A stretch of 64,000 bases of DNA from Notospermus geniculatus (taxonomy: Eukaryota > Nemertea > Pilidiophora > Heteronemertea > Lineidae). The notes beneath the pieces are model-generated. The model was not told the DNA's origin. It was given only the letters and a program-made list of their open reading frames with translations, and made no database searches. Each line of letters opens with the position of its first letter. Within the stretch, counting starts at the first letter, position 1. The translations under genes and the position numbers were made by a program. Positions 35,034 through 48,900 of this stretch are shown in pieces. The stretch is taken from the NCBI GenBank assembly GCA_002633025.1, contig NMRB01000124.1, forward strand, positions 1 to 64,000. Reading direction: 5' to 3'.

Positions 35034-38000
35034 CAGGTTGATATCACGCTGGTGATTCAAACCTAAAAATCTTTTTTTCGTACGTGATTTTACTCATGCA
35101 TACATGTAACTAATCGTGTTGACTATTTTTGCAGTTGTTTCGGCAAATAGAAGGGGTGACAGCTTATTTTGTAGGCCTAATCACCCGTCACCCCTTCCAT
35201 TTACCAGATGAACTGCGAATACGACAAGCAACTTTAGTTATGCATCAACGACTTCGCGTGCCGAATAAAATAATTTTGTGTTTGAATCACCAGCGTGGAT
35301 ATGATACATCAACTATTTTGGTGGTGGTGTCAGAGTAAAATGTGCTTGTAGTTTCATGTCATAGCCTAATACCACATTGTGAGATTTCTGACGATTTACC
35401 ACTTCCTTCAATGGGGACCCTAGCCCATTGCCTCAATATGTGTCACAAGTAGTCAAATCTATTGAAATGAAACTGACTTCCCGGTCCAGATCAATTGCCC
35501 ACACAAAAGGCGTCCATTGTATAGGACCTGGTTTCGTTGTGCTGCCCTCTATCGCAGCTATGATCCCCATTCCAAGTCGAGATCCCTGACCTGTCTGTTG
35601 ACACGATTGAGGGCACCATGAGGGCAGCGATCACGAAAGCTTCTCGCCAAACATTTCCCAAGTTGCTGTCTTCAGTCCCCCAGAAAGAGGCGAAGACAAC
35701 AGTCACTAAACATAAAGGAACAATGACTGAAAATTTCTGATGGGTGCTCTGACGACACAGCGAAGTCTGGGCAGACAGTCTTCCACATATAATCGTGTAA
35801 CACAATGTTGCCGATCCCAAAGGAAATTTCGGGAACCACGTCACATGAATCTGCAACAATATGAATAAGTAGACCTGACGATTTCCACAAAATCAGATAC
35901 TCCTGCCGTCGCCACGGGAGTTGTCTACTACGGTGTAGGATTGGTTTTCCATCCAATCGAACGCGTGTGTCACACAGAGGTCGTTAAGTCAGGTTTGCAA
36001 TGTCACGAACGCAATGCTTTCGAGCTCAAAAGTACGCGAACAAAAACCGATGAACGAATCACAATGGCCAACTATTCCGTATAGGCTTGGGGGCCTCCTT
36101 TAAATGTCACGACCAACAACCTTCAGTGGTATTTAAATAAGGCAAAAATCTTTACATGCCAAACGTATCCTCGGGAAACAGCCCTTCACATAACGGCCGA
36201 AGTAAACTGCATGTGGTAGGCTACTTTCAATGCAAATGGCATTGACATTTCTTGATCATTGCAAGTCAACTGAACCATCTCCCTGGCATGCCGCGCTGTC
36301 ATAATTGAGATGCATAGCCAAAGGTCAGTTCCTCTGAATAATAACCACCATGGCGCATGGAAATTGGCGTTGGTTATGGCATCCGGATCCTGCGATTGTT
36401 TCCTGTAATGGCCTGAATTCTGCCCATTGGCCAATGAATATCATGCTGTCGATTACTGTGTTGAAAAAATCGAGGAGGACGAGGAGCAGGTGCTACCCAA
36501 GCTTTCGGTCCATTTTAGATGGCTCTACATCTAGCTCTAGTTTATTAGGTCGGCCGATGTGGATCATCCCCGAGTCCACGATAAAGGTTCTTTTGTGGAC
36601 TTATCTACATTAAGGAATCTGTTAAATTGTTTCATTTGATCCATGGGCGACAGAAATTAGTGCCGGATGCTGATTAGCCTACGTTGCTCATCACGATATC
36701 TTATCCTCTTGCCGCATCATCTCGCGTTGTGATTCTGCGCAGCTCGGATGATCATTATCAGACAGTCTCTCCGAGCATGCCGCAGTAAAGTACATGTATT
36801 GTAGATTTCATCTGAAGTACACAACGGTAAGAATCTTGCATTGACATCCATCCATGATTCCTGTATTCTCTTCTTGTGCTCGCTTTGGCAGAGGAACAAT
36901 CTCATGTATTCAATCCCAACAGAACTTTTTCCGTGTTGGGGTTTGAGATCGATGATGTTGTCAGTCCACAAATTGCTTCCTAGGGCGGAAAATTGTTATT
37001 GCTATCGGCTGTAGAGGTTGGGTTGGGAAGTTGTTGGTTCATGAGAGTTGTAATTGGACGAGTTTCCATCCGCTGAAACAGTGGCTCAGAGTGATATTGA
37101 ACCAGTGAATCCATTCAGTTCACGTACAACGTACACTGTACAATACATAGAATCTGTTGGTATCATTGAATCTTTCCAACGTGTCTTACTGAAATGTCAC
37201 TGGTCTGTTTTTCAATAAACCACGTTGTTCGGAGCGAACAGGTGTGGAATGCTTGGTAGTATTCCCACTGTTCTTTGATTTACCACGTCCTCCGGGAGAG
37301 CATACTCCTTCTGACCTGAAATTCAGTCGCACTGGATGAGGCACCTGGGATTACATTGTACTGGAGAGCCACATACCAATACTGACTTCTTATCTCATTC
37401 GACCTCTGACCGTTTTCTCTGCTCTCTGATGAAAAAAACGACGGCTTTGAATGTGATTTTCTTTCTTTACTTTCCTTTCCTTGACAGACGCCACATTAGG
37501 TAATGCGCTCGGTGTGCGCAACCAAATAAACTATTGGGGTTTACATGTACAAGAAACAATTTGCCTTTGTTAATTACATGGATTGTATCGACATCCAGGC
37601 GAAGTAAAGCGCGTATTCACAATGCATTACGGCTTACGCTTTTTACTTCCCTTTTCTAATCAGACTTTTCTCTGGTGCACACAGCCACACGGGTATTAAA
37701 CTGCCAGAGCGTGATTTTCAACTTGGTAGCGTTTTGTAGCTTCTTGTTTCATGTCCTCTGGATGATCCCAATCCAGATATTATCCCAAATTGAAATTAGG
37801 GAAACCTCGAGAATTTTCTCTGATCTCCGATAGATAAGCTCGCACAAACGGGATTGAAATAATAAAGCCACACTAATACCAGAATTTCGGAATCATGATT
37901 TTCCATTAGCACCGGAAAATTTAGTCATATCAGGCGTCTGTATTTCATTTTAAAGTTTGTCAATCCAATCGGATTGCTGTAGTTTGCAGCCATAATTCCA

Positions 38001-40529
38001 TATCAAATGAATATACTGTCGGCAAAATGTGGTGATTCTATCATATTTGCCTCATCCAATTCATGCCAGGAATATCCGCTTCCCTAAGCTGATGGTAGCA
38101 CTATCGTGCGACACATACCAGTTTTCTTTTCTCTGTGTAACAAAATCTCCTAGAGGGAGGAAGGATAATGTCCTCCCACTTGGAATGGGAAGGGTTCTAC
38201 AAGTGTGCGACTTTTTCGTCCCACTTTGATTTCCAACATAACTGGAAAGCAACTCCAAAGATACTGTTGAATTTCTGATGCCCTTCAGCCCTCATGTTTC
38301 CTGCAAAGAATACCGTCACAGAACTTCAAAGAGTGAAACTCTACTAAATCATTTAAGATTTATATCTCGACTCTATACTTTACCATCTAATGACATAAGG
38401 TCATTGGGATATACATGTAGATCAAAGACCGACAAATCGAATTGGAACGGCGGTTAGAATTATGTCTCAGTATCATCTTTGTTACGACCCAACGATTTTC
38501 TTTTTGAAGTTCATCCTTTAATGGAATATGAAATATTCATTTCTTTCTGAACTTGTCCTTGTAACTTTAACCACAGAATTTTCTTCCGATGGTTGTAGAA
38601 TTACAAATTCCTTCCCTTCATCCGTAAACCTCCAAATGTAAATCTCTGTATTGAATGATATCCGTCTTGGCAAATGAGCGACGGATATTCCCCCTTTCGT
38701 GCAAACAATGACGATACGCAACGTTGTGAAATGCACACAAATGGTTCATCCCGGAGTCTATTCAGTTCCATTATTTATGAAGACGCTCCATCGGTCTCCA
38801 AGCGAACGCATCCCACCCGACTAATATTCCCTCTTCCTGATTGAATTCCGCGTAGAGGGGCGCGGTGGACGCTTTATTGAAATGCCACAGGAGATGAATT
38901 ACAATATTGGGATTCAATGATGGTTATTTCACGCTACATCTCCATTCAAAATTCACATAACTTCTCTGAGAATGGCAGTGGTCGCATTCAAACATGTTCG
39001 AGTGAACTACATTATATTAGAATGTTACGCGGCGATTGAATCTTCGGACGACGTATTCAGAAAAAAAACAGGAATATCCAAAGGAGACTACTGACTACTG
39101 ACTGATTACTTTTGTATGAGTTGCTCGGCGTGATACAGCAATCGAAACAAACTGACACTGGTTGACAGGCGCCGATGTTTTCACGGCGCTAATCTGACAG
39201 CAGATACAGGTTGTGTAAGGGTGAATGGCTTAAGGTGAAGGGATATCTAAGCACAAAATAATGCACGCACAAAATTGAAAAATCGATATCTTTTTATAAC
39301 CTAAAGTAATCTATTAAGCCAAGTTTATTACTTAAATAATATAAACCCTGCTCCGTACATTCTGATATTTTGTGAATTTGGGTTATCAGTAATGCTATTA
39401 ATTAACATTTAATTAGACACTAAAATTTCATTTTCGGGGCTAAATTCTGAATCTTGGCTACCTAATGTACTGTTCCGGATTATACCATTACATAAAGAGA
39501 AGCAATCTTCAGGTGCCTATAGAGAGTTTTCTCAAAAAAAGTATTTCAGTTACCCATCATTATAAACTACATGTAATAGGAGCAGTCAGCCGCGCATATT
39601 GCCAACAGATGGCAGCAAAGTTCTAGCGGACCAATATGTACAGGAAAATCTACGTGATTGCTGCTCGATCAATAATGACTGGGTTCGCTATATGAATTGA
39701 ATTGGGCCGTAGTGACACCTATTGGTCAACTCGCTGACAGCTCCTATTAAGGTCTAAAAATACCCCTATTCACATTATTTTGAATCGGTCAAGATTTCAC
39801 TCGTATATCACCAAAATCTTAGGCACCTGGAGGACGAAGTTTACTATCAATTAAAACGGTCACTTTATAAAAGCCATCGAGCAATTACATGTACGTAAGT
39901 GCAAAACAAAACCGAAAATCACAGAAAAAGCGGGGAATTCAACCCGAGTCGATCAATAAGCTATTGTTATGAGCTGTCGCACAATGGATTTAGTTCTGAG
40001 ACCGCCGGTAGGCCTGTGCCGATCTGTTAGGTATCCCTTCACCTTAATAAATCCTTCGATACACACAAGTACCATTCAACCCATCAAGACGTTTGTTCAT
40101 CGATTCTTCCCCTCAACAAAGGATACCTTCGCCGCTGGCTTCCTTTTCCGCCGAAAGCATCGATTTGGAAAGACTTCAGTCAGGTAGCAAGGCTAGCCAT
40201 GTGATATCGGGCAAAGGAGTATGAAACCAATACCGATACATTCTGGCCAATAGGAACCAATGATGAAGAAAGTCTGACGTTGCATTGATATCAAGGTTGA
40301 GGAAAAACTGATATCCCAACAAAGTGGCAACCGTGTCCTGAGACTGGTTAGCTTCAATGAACACTGCACTCCCTTTTATATCAGCGAATCAATGTCCATT
40401 ATCCGTTTATCGACCTTTGCAACGACAACAAAATGATCTGCTCCCACCGACCCTATTTCCCAATCAATGCCCGTCAGTCAGCTAGCAAAGTCACGGTCCA
40501 AAATACAGCTAAATACGTATAAATCGTAC

Positions 40530-40909
40530 AGTAGCTGCGATTACGCCTGTTGAAAATACCCGTGTTTTTCCAGACCCGTGTCAAACCCGCGTGTACGAAA
40601 AGCCCGGCGAGAGGTCACACCACTACATTGTAGTTAACTAGCCCGGCGACAGGTGCGCTGCATGCAATGACTTTTCGGTAATTTCTGTATTGGCACACAT
40701 TGTTGGAGGCGCGAAAACGAGGTCACTTAATGGCTGCGCTATCTGTAGCCGTGCTAAGAACTAACGAAAACACGGGGATTTCGAAAAGCACGGCGAGCTT
40801 GCCGTGTCTCAAAAACCCGTTTTTTCAGACACGGGTTTCTTGAAGCCCGGCAATTCATAGGTGTGACCGCAAAAAAAACGGGGATTTTATTTAGTGTAAC
40901 CAGGGCTGC
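40530..40909. mobile_element. Larger relative of the 160-bp AGCC-type MITE
   Basis: The right end reads TTTAGTGTAACCAGGGCT after ACCGCAAAAAAAACGGGGAT, matching the right half of the 33251-33410 element. The left end has a diverged counterpart. The interior repeats ACACGGG, AAGCCCGG and CACGGCGAG words in both orientations. The left boundary is approximate. Confidence 0.6.
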
Positions 40910-41151
40910 CGACAACTTTTTGTTGATAGCCTACACACACAAAACGCATATATGTATGTGTCAAATACTGTATATTTCAATACACTACACTGATGGGGAC
41001 ATGCATGAAGTCCGCGGTTGTGTATCACTGCTGTTGTCCCGAGTTGGTCGGAATAGAAAAGAGACACGGTCATCGCAATCGACTGTGGACGTAAGGTATG
41101 ATCGCATCAAAGTGGGGTCATTACCTGCAAACTACCTACATGTACATCAAT

Positions 41152-41288
41152 AGAGTTTCCGCAAAGCATCCGAAACGCCAACGCGAACGCCAATCCCACT
41201 GTTCGATGCCACGAAGAGAGCACCGAACAATACATGTACATAGGATAGACGTTCGCGTCGGCGTTTTGGGGGACTTTGCGAAAACTCT
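41152..41288. mobile_element. Small inverted-repeat element
   Basis: The 137-bp unit starts AGAGTTTCCGCAAAGCATCC and ends with the approximate reverse complement. The arms share CGAAACGCC and ACGCGAACG. No clear target duplication is seen. Confidence 0.65.
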
Positions 41289-41515
41289 CTAATATTGCCT
41301 CTGCATGGCGTACATGTCGATAAACAGGTTTTCAATTGGGATATCCCTGTTGCTGCTTGGTCCACACTAATATAGGGGACACATACACAAGCCCACGAAA
41401 ACACCAAATTCAAGTCCCCGTTTCAATGGACAACAGTCACGCACGTTTCGGAGTGTGATAGGATGTGCAACCTTACTACTTTTCGTACAGGTTTTGCGCC
41501 CCCGCTGCACGTTTG

Positions 41516-41516
41516 N
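41516..41516. other. Single N at the start of duplication copy 2
   Basis: The ambiguous base is directly followed by the first base of the block shared with 31480-33870. That makes the left edge of copy 2 a probable contig join. Confidence 0.7.
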
Positions 41517-42542
41517 GTGTGATCGATGTTCAGCGGTATGGATTAGTCTACTCTCCTAAACATCTAGAAGGCAGAATACGTCACGTTGCTTCTTTTGCTT
41601 TATTAGAGTCGGTCATTCATTACTCAAATCTCTATTTACTTCATAGCATCCAGGTTGCCTGCATCAAATTCCTCGGCTCCGTAAAGTCACGACCAGAATC
41701 GTAAGACGTTTAACCTACGTTTTCATTCAAGTGTACTACAGCAGACGTAACTACACACCTTCACTCTGGCGATGTTTGACACTCATAAGTTATGTGTCGG
41801 CAATTTTGGTTGGATCCCCAGCTACAAGATGGCCAAGAAAGCCAGTAAATACCATTTAGCCTTGCGAATCAGTAGCTATGGCTTACTTGCGTGCCTGAAT
41901 AGGTTAAGCAAACGTAACCAAACGAGGAACATTAAATTTCCATTAAAATGATCACTGAGAGTAACCTGGAAGATGAATGAGCTAGAGGAAGTTTGCCAAC
42001 ATCTCGAAGGAAGGTGTGTCAAGTATGAAAGAAGTGTAGGCCTTGTCAATTTCATGCTTAGTTCTTGAGCAGAAGCCAGAGTGCATCATACGTACCAGAC
42101 GCGTCGGCCTATACATGTACGTACAATATAGATGCTTTTAACCCACACGCACAGCTTCAACCTTCGGCTCATTCATTTTTTACGTCGCCCACCATTCCTC
42201 TTCATATCAAATCTTATCGGTTTCAAAGCACGCCATACAAACAAATAAAAGAAACAGGGAGCCGTCGGCAAAAACATATTTCCTCAGTTATTCATTGGTG
42301 CGTTTCCCAGCAGGTTCGATACTCAATCATCGATCCAATTTGTTAGTTTTTACGCGAAGTGACAGCTTTCCAATGACATAATTAATCACCCTTCTATCTC
42401 CGTATTCTGTTTCTTGTATATTCAGCGCAAAAGGACGTGTTTATTGACAAAAGGAAGTCGGCTATGCCGCGCCCATCCTGGCAAAGGTTCTTCTGAGCGG
42501 CCCGTCATATGTGACCGTTCTGACAGGCAGGACATGAAACAC

Positions 42543-42650
42543 GGGCCGTATGGCGCACAAAACATCTTAAGTGTAAAATTTCCCTTAGACTATAGTTCCA
42601 AACAAAAGATGAGGGAAATTTTACACTTAAGATGTTGTGTGCATACGGCA
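42543..42650. mobile_element. Hairpin MITE (ACATCTTAAGTGTAAAATTT family), in duplication copy 2
   Basis: This is the counterpart of 32501-32595 with its GGGCCGTATG left end retained. It ends GTGCATACGGC. It shares its full arm sequence with the independent copy at 56872-56979. Confidence 0.8.
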
Positions 42651-43489
42651 CCTGAACCCTTGACAGACCGCTTTATCATGCATTAGCAATTCAGGAAATG
42701 ACCATTCCTCACAATTGACAAAAATATCATTTTTAAAAAGCCCCGGCCCAGTTCTTCGGGCAAACATAGCACAGCCGTAATTCTGCATCCGTTCGGAAGA
42801 ACATGTCGTAAGAACCAGCAATAAAGAGACAGTTTCATGGTAGCAATAGGAGGGAATGGCCACAAATAATTGCCCTACTGTTGTCAACAGGCCATCAGAG
42901 TAAACTGGTATGACCACATATTGCCAGCCTATAACGTGGTTTATTGCCCAGAAGAACTGTTGACCAGGGGATTGCCCCGAAGCAAGTTATCATCTGCATA
43001 CGTATTTCCACCGTGGTCAGTATATTCGTGGACCAAGCATTGATAATGATGACTACAAAACGTTGCAGAAACAGATCGGCGTGGAGTAGGTTTGCGCGGG
43101 ATGGGCAAAGCGATTCGTGTGACAGCAATTAGGTCCGATTGGGCGAATGCCTGGGAGCACCATTACCATATCAATCCACATTTATATATATAACATCAGA
43201 ATTACATCATACACTACAAATTTCGGAGAATATAATGCTTCAATGGATGTTTTCATTTACATACTAGTAATAAGAGGTCACTCAGCTTATACATGTACTG
43301 GGCTCACATTGTGCCTCGACCAATAAATGGTGCGGTTAGGACATGCCTATAAGTTAATCCCCAGCCACCTGTCGTCAATTTCACACGGTTGTTCCAATTG
43401 ATTAATTACAACACCAGCTGCCTTTCGACAAAATCGTCAGACGCTGTGACAGCCAATCAGTATGAATAATCATTGATCGTATTTAGGCC

Positions 43490-44407
43490 TAAACTCCCTA
43501 CGCAGTTGTGTATCGCGCTCCCTTCAGTTTACTCGCTCTCCACAACTGCTTAACTTCGTAAGATTTGCCGCGTTCGGTCAACAGATGGCGCTGAGAGAGT
43601 CGACCAATGAGAGCACCGAGCAACCGGTAACCAAGCTGGCCTGAGACACTTTTTCATTGGCCGAGCGATTCGTAGTCATGGTAGCACAAGAACATCCGTT
43701 GCCAACGGGCCAAACAGTTCTGAAAGCAGCGTGCTGATAGGCTGTAAAACTCGCGCCAGGCCCAGACGCCATCTGTTGACCAACCGCGGCGACTTCCACG
43801 AAGTAAAGCAGTAGTCTCGTGCCACCAGACTCTGCAATTTTCAATTTTAGAGTCTGGTCCACATGGTACCTTTTGCTTGTAAAAACCATCATGGCGGACA
43901 ATCTACCGCCGATGACGTTAACAACACAATAATCAAAGCAAAAAGCATTCAGCGTGCGAGTAAAACTGCAGTATTTGTACCCTTTGCTGTTAGCCCTACC
44001 GCACTTTTTATACTACAATTTCGTCCTCAATCGAAAAATTATATACATACCTGTCGGAATTCCAATGAAAGACACTATAAATTGACTTGACAACACAGAT
44101 TGAGGCGATTCATCTCGCTAATTTTCACGCTTCAAATGATCTGGGCGCAGCCATTATTCCTCCTGCAGCCTACGTCACCAACTTTTGAGATCCATGACGC
44201 ATTGGTAGTGACTAGCCAATCAGCGAAGCTCCTCTTATTTTGAATTTTCGGAATAAGAAAATTCAATGGGAATTTCGTCCCGTGCCAGACCCTCGGTCTG
44301 GCGACCTCGGAGTATGACCGAGGGGCTGGTTGCGCGAGACTAGTAAAGCAGTTGTGGAGAGCGAGTAAACCGAAGGGGGCGCGGTACACAACTGCGTAGG
44401 GAGTTTA
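43490..44407. mobile_element. 918-bp DNA transposon with 62-bp TIRs and 9-bp target duplication
   Basis: The terminal repeats start TAAACTCCCTACGCAGTTGT, run about 62 bp and differ at three positions. The flanks ATTTAGGCC at 43481-43489 and 44408-44416 are identical. The related empty site in copy 1 (near 33580) reads ATAGGCC. No transposase frame is present, so the element is non-autonomous. Long TIRs with a 9-bp duplication fit the Mutator-like superfamily. Internal inverted words (CAACAGATGGCG/CGCCATCTGTTG) suggest a nested foldback. Confidence 0.88.
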
Positions 44408-47105
44408 ATTTAGGCCTGACCAGTGCAGTAGGCATTCGTGTTTCATGCTGATGAAGTGTCTTCCATGTTGTGGAACTACGGTATAGCGATATCAATTCAC
44501 AATATTTCGCAAAACAAAACGGTCAACAGTAGTAGGCCTTCACCATGAAAAATCGATGAGAAACCACTCCTAATCGTTAATTTGATCAGAGCAGATCACA
44601 CCAGCAGGTTATCAAAGATGTATGACAAAGCATTCAAAGCAGTTGCCTAAGGTCACCAGTGTGACATCAAGCATATTTAAAAATCAGTTACCGATTCTTG
44701 AACATTAATTTCCGTTACAGCTACTGTATAATGATGGCGATTACAAGAGTGGAACATCACGGTTCGCTGTAGTAACCTTGAATGTATATCATGCAGCATT
44801 GAATCGCCTTATGAAGTTTTGGAATGAATGATTATCAAGAGAGGATGGCAATCGAGTTTGGAGAAAGAGATTCTTTAATGGACGTTGAGAGAGATGCGCA
44901 TTTAATGGTAATCTTTGGTTTACGTTACATCACAACATCTCATTCTGACATGTCTGAAGGTAAATGTTTCCAAATAGAAACTTCACATTCGATGAAATTT
45001 ATCTCCTAACAAATCGACCTGAGACATCATCCAAGTGAACGATACCCCGAGTTGCAAGTGATACCTCAGTGGCTAATACGATGGGAAAATTGCACGGCCG
45101 TCCTGGGAGATTTATACAGACAGATGTGAAAGAGCAGTTGTTATAATCCTACGACAACTGGTTCGAGATTGGTGTCTGCTCGAATCGTTAATATACAATC
45201 ATATGGATTTCCGGTAGATCAATAGGAATGCCGCAGTATTGGGCCCAGTGGTATTAAGGGAGAACGTTCTGAGAGCCTGTTCAAGCAGTCAATCTAAATG
45301 TACATTAGGTTATGAGCCAGGTCAATTTTCCTGTTGTGCTCAGCAACGGAATGATGTTTTTTCCGTTGATTTCAGTATCCCATTTTCTGGCCCATTGTAT
45401 AGAATTAACGTCATCAGTGTCATTGTCTGGGTTTTTTCCGGTCGGTGTTGTGAGATAACAGACTGTGACTGATCAACATGCATACCATTTGGTTTTGTAT
45501 ACAGTCGTAAGTCCTTCGGAAACAACACCTTCGTGATCGACTTCAGCAATGACCCAACCATAAAAAATTGAACTTGAACTTACATGTATCTGAAGTCAGA
45601 TTTGGCAGTTAGTTTAGGATACAAAAACTCGTTTACATAAACTCTGCGATTCAAACTCATATTTCCGAGCTGTTCACGGCATGACGTCTTTCTGTTACAA
45701 CAACACTGGGCGATATTTTGCCTCTAGCGATTGTGTTCTCGAACTAAACGTAGGCGATAGAAAAACATAAAATCACTGAAAGTAAATTCGTTAAAATGAC
45801 GATAATAAGTTTCATATTTACTGTTCGTCATACTCCAAACAGAATCCTTCAGAAAAAGATAAATGCACCAGCATATCTAGCAGGTCTGTTAATTTATTCA
45901 TGTGAGTCAGAGTTTTAAACTAAGTTGCACAGCTCCCACGTGCATTGCCCGCCGCGAGGATAGGCAGTAAGCCTAGATTAAATATACAAAGACCCCATCC
46001 GTGTGGGTGGTGTCTTCTTCCACAGCGAAAGGTTTATTCCATCTGACGGCGATAAATACGACAAACTGCACCAGGATTTTTGTAATTTTTTGCGCCTGAC
46101 TTTGTTGATTCTTGAGCAACGAACCATTAATATATCTTCTTCCTACGAATATAATCGGTATTGGTGATTGTGATTTATATACAGTCGTATAAAATATTCC
46201 AGTGTGATGGCTATGACGCATTGCACTCGAATGCCACCAAGGGCGTGGCGCGTATAGGAAGAAACCTTACGGTACGTCTTGAACCAGTACAGGTGTATCT
46301 ATCTAAAGTGGGCATGATTGGCTGAAATTGTTCTCAAAATTGATTTCCATTTTCACGATGTGTTTCCTTCAAGGATACAGTAATTAGTTGGCGACAGCAC
46401 TAATCCCGATATTTCGAAATGTCTTAAAAGTGGCTAGCATCTTATTTTGTACAATGTATAGCTATGTTGTGTGACCCGTTCTGCAGACGGTCTGGGCTAT
46501 ACATGTATATCTATTTACTTTTACAACATGGCTTTACTTCTGCGCCGAGATTATTTTACGTATATGTAGGCCTAAGCCAAAAGGTAAACGACACCTGGGC
46601 CGGTGAATTACGCCAATGGACTGGTTTCCTGCTGTTTATATCTTGACAAATTATGGACGCCATTCCAGTTTACACAGAGGGCCAAAATTCGTAAAAGGCA
46701 AACTGTATGGTATATATTTCAGAATATTTCTTCCCGGTATATTTTTTTCCTACGATGCAATTTTCTCGTATTTTAATATTTCACTGTAGAATTTTTCGGT
46801 GCGAAAGGGCAATCGTCTGTGAATGAGCACATAGTTTGACGATTCAATTCAGTTCACTTGATTTATACGAACAGGAGGGTGATTAGAGGATGAAGTGAGG
46901 ATGAGCACGTCACACATGCATTATATACTCCGGCATATGAAATATTAAAGCAAACTTGTCAAGAAAGCAAATGCTCAGCGATGAAATTGGTGCGATGGCG
47001 ATAAAGCAGAGTATAAATCTACCTCTATACAGTGTAATAAAGGGAATGATGTTAACCCACCCTAGCCCAGTAGTAGCACAGCATGACATGCAGGAACTAG
47101 CCCCT

Positions 47106-47314
47106 GTCACAGATCCACTCCGGGGCCCGTACGGCGAGTAAAAACAGACTGATTGCCCCTGAGCCCCGGAGAATGAAAACCGTAGAAATGAAACTGAAAC
47201 TAAAAATGAACATGAAATTGAAAATGAAAATCGTTACTGGACCCGTACTGTCTCTAAAATCCAGGGCAAGCCGCTGGGTGGGGAAAATCGTACGGGGCCC
47301 GGTGGATTTGTGAC
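47106..47314. mobile_element. Inverted-repeat element with GGGGCCCGTACG arms
   Basis: GTCACAGATCCAC...GGGGCCCGTACG on the left pairs with CGTACGGGGCCCGGTGGATT at the right end. The interior has a run of AAATGAAA words and no coding frame. Confidence 0.7.
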
Positions 47315-48221
47315 CTAGGCTGAAGTAAGCTTCGTTACTATTCGCCGCAGCAGTAATGGGTGTATTCACCATCTAGCCGCTTGTTTTCATTCAACCATGG
47401 ATCACCAACTGAATCAATGAGTTTAAACCTCAGGGCATCGTCTGAAATCGTTTTTATCCTCAATCGATGTATCACTGATACATGTTTTTATCCACAATCG
47501 CTTTACCAACGATAAAACATGACAAATGAACACAACACCTGTATGACGTAATCTCTTTTGAAGACAAGGAAGCCAAGACAAGTCAACACATGTATTGATT
47601 GGCTCCATTGAAATAATTGCAGGTGGTAATTGTAAGAATCATAGGAAACCCTGCTCATCTTTGCCTATTTTCACTTCCATTCGTGAGTGCTTTCAGTGAA
47701 GGTAGCGTCATGCTGATTCTGCACGAACTGACAATTTGTATCGACCGCACGTACGACTCATAGAAAAACACGAAAGCAAGTACATTTTCATTATTATTTT
47801 CCTTCTCTTCAAAAGTGTAATAGAATGAGATATATTTGGCTCCTTTGTGGCATTTGGCCATGGATCGCCTCCACACAGATCTAGCCCCGGGACTTGCGGC
47901 AGTACTTTCGTTTCTAATTTTGTTTTATGTGGATAAAAATAAGGCAAAAAATAATTGTAACCTGTACAACAAATTAAAGCTTCCAGGAAGGGCGTCTCCC
48001 AAGTTGCCTGGTTCAATAACAGTAACTACAAACGGGCTTTTATTGGGCATCAGCAACATGTAATGTTTTGCGTTTCTAGTTACATTACAACATTGTAGTT
48101 TGAACCCATTTGCACCTGCATAAAAATTGACAAAAAAATCCGACCAAGCAGTGCAAAAAGAATCTCATGACTTTCGTGTACTCTCTTTCTCCAACTCTGA
48201 TCTGTCATATCCGTATAATTC

Positions 48222-48453
48222 TATTAAAGGGGCTCTAGAGGCAGCTTTTCAGTGCATATTGGTATGATTACTAACAGAGAATTGATGGCATGAGGATCCA
48301 ACTTGGGCATCATTTTTGAAGGAAGATTTCATCAATGTCAAAATCTGATCCACCGTACAATTCATGAGTTCATGGTTACTAGCGTGGCGCTGTTGTATAG
48401 TCGCAGTACTGTTAGTAGCCCAATAGGAAGCTGCCTCTAGAGTCCCTTTAATA
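48222..48453. mobile_element. MITE with TATTAAAGGG termini
   Basis: The arms TATTAAAGGGGCTCTAGAGG and the complementary right end differ at about one position over 26 bp. The palindromic TTAA at both ends could be a piggyBac-type target duplication or simply part of the TIR, so superfamily is left open. Confidence 0.65.
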
Positions 48454-48857
48454 CCAAGTCTCTGAATTCAGTTCAAATCTCTAACGACAAATACCCCCCC
48501 CCCCCCGAAGACTTTGGATATTGCTTGTTCCTCCAAGCGCAAAAATGAATTAAGATCGTTCGTCAACTGATTCAGCGTTTATTGCAGCGAATCCCATTCA
48601 GAGATGAACGAGATATCGAGAATCCATTCAGTAGACTTCCTTCCGGATCTTTGACGGTAATAAAGGCGTGTTATAAATCATGGTTAACAAAACGGTAACC
48701 AAGGAAAGGTACACAGACCATCATGGAATAATTCCTTTTCGGAACACATGGAAGCAATTCATTCTAGGTGTGCCAAGCGTTAACAGATCCTTTCGTACCT
48801 GTTGATATTACTTCATGTAATAACAATTCACGAATTTTTACATTATACATAATACAT

Positions 48858-48900
48858 TTAATCAAAAATAGATAAGCGAGCGTATCTATTTTTGATTTAA
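48858..48900. repeat. Short hairpin
   Basis: TTAATCAAAAATAGATA and TATCTATTTTTGATTTAA pair around AGCGAGCG. Confidence 0.6.

Larger units (their letters stand above)
33871..41515. other. Gene-poor DNA between the duplicated blocks
   Basis: I see no supported gene in these 7.6 kb. Present are a tRNA-derived SINE-like sequence near 34130-34295, hairpins at 34694-34860 and 34887-35033, an MITE relative at about 40530-40909 and a small inverted-repeat element at 41152-41288. Short minus-strand frames at 35491-35956 and 36717-36971 look mildly coding-like but have no recognisable domain. Confidence 0.45.
41517..44696. repeat. Dispersed duplication, copy 2, with transposon insertion
   Basis: This copy matches 31480-33870 but is interrupted by a 918-bp element at 43490-44407 and lacks the 160-bp MITE of copy 1. 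After 44696 the flanking sequences no longer match. No gene is evident inside. Confidence 0.9.

Noticed and set aside
42944-43132. Short frames conserved between the two dispersed duplicates
   Set aside because: Conservation reflects recent duplication of the whole block, not selection on protein.
45340-45561. Minus-strand region with two open segments (GWVIAEVDHEGVV and later IQWARKWDTEING)
   Set aside because: The segments look mildly coding-like, but an in-frame stop separates them and no family or partner exon is recognised.
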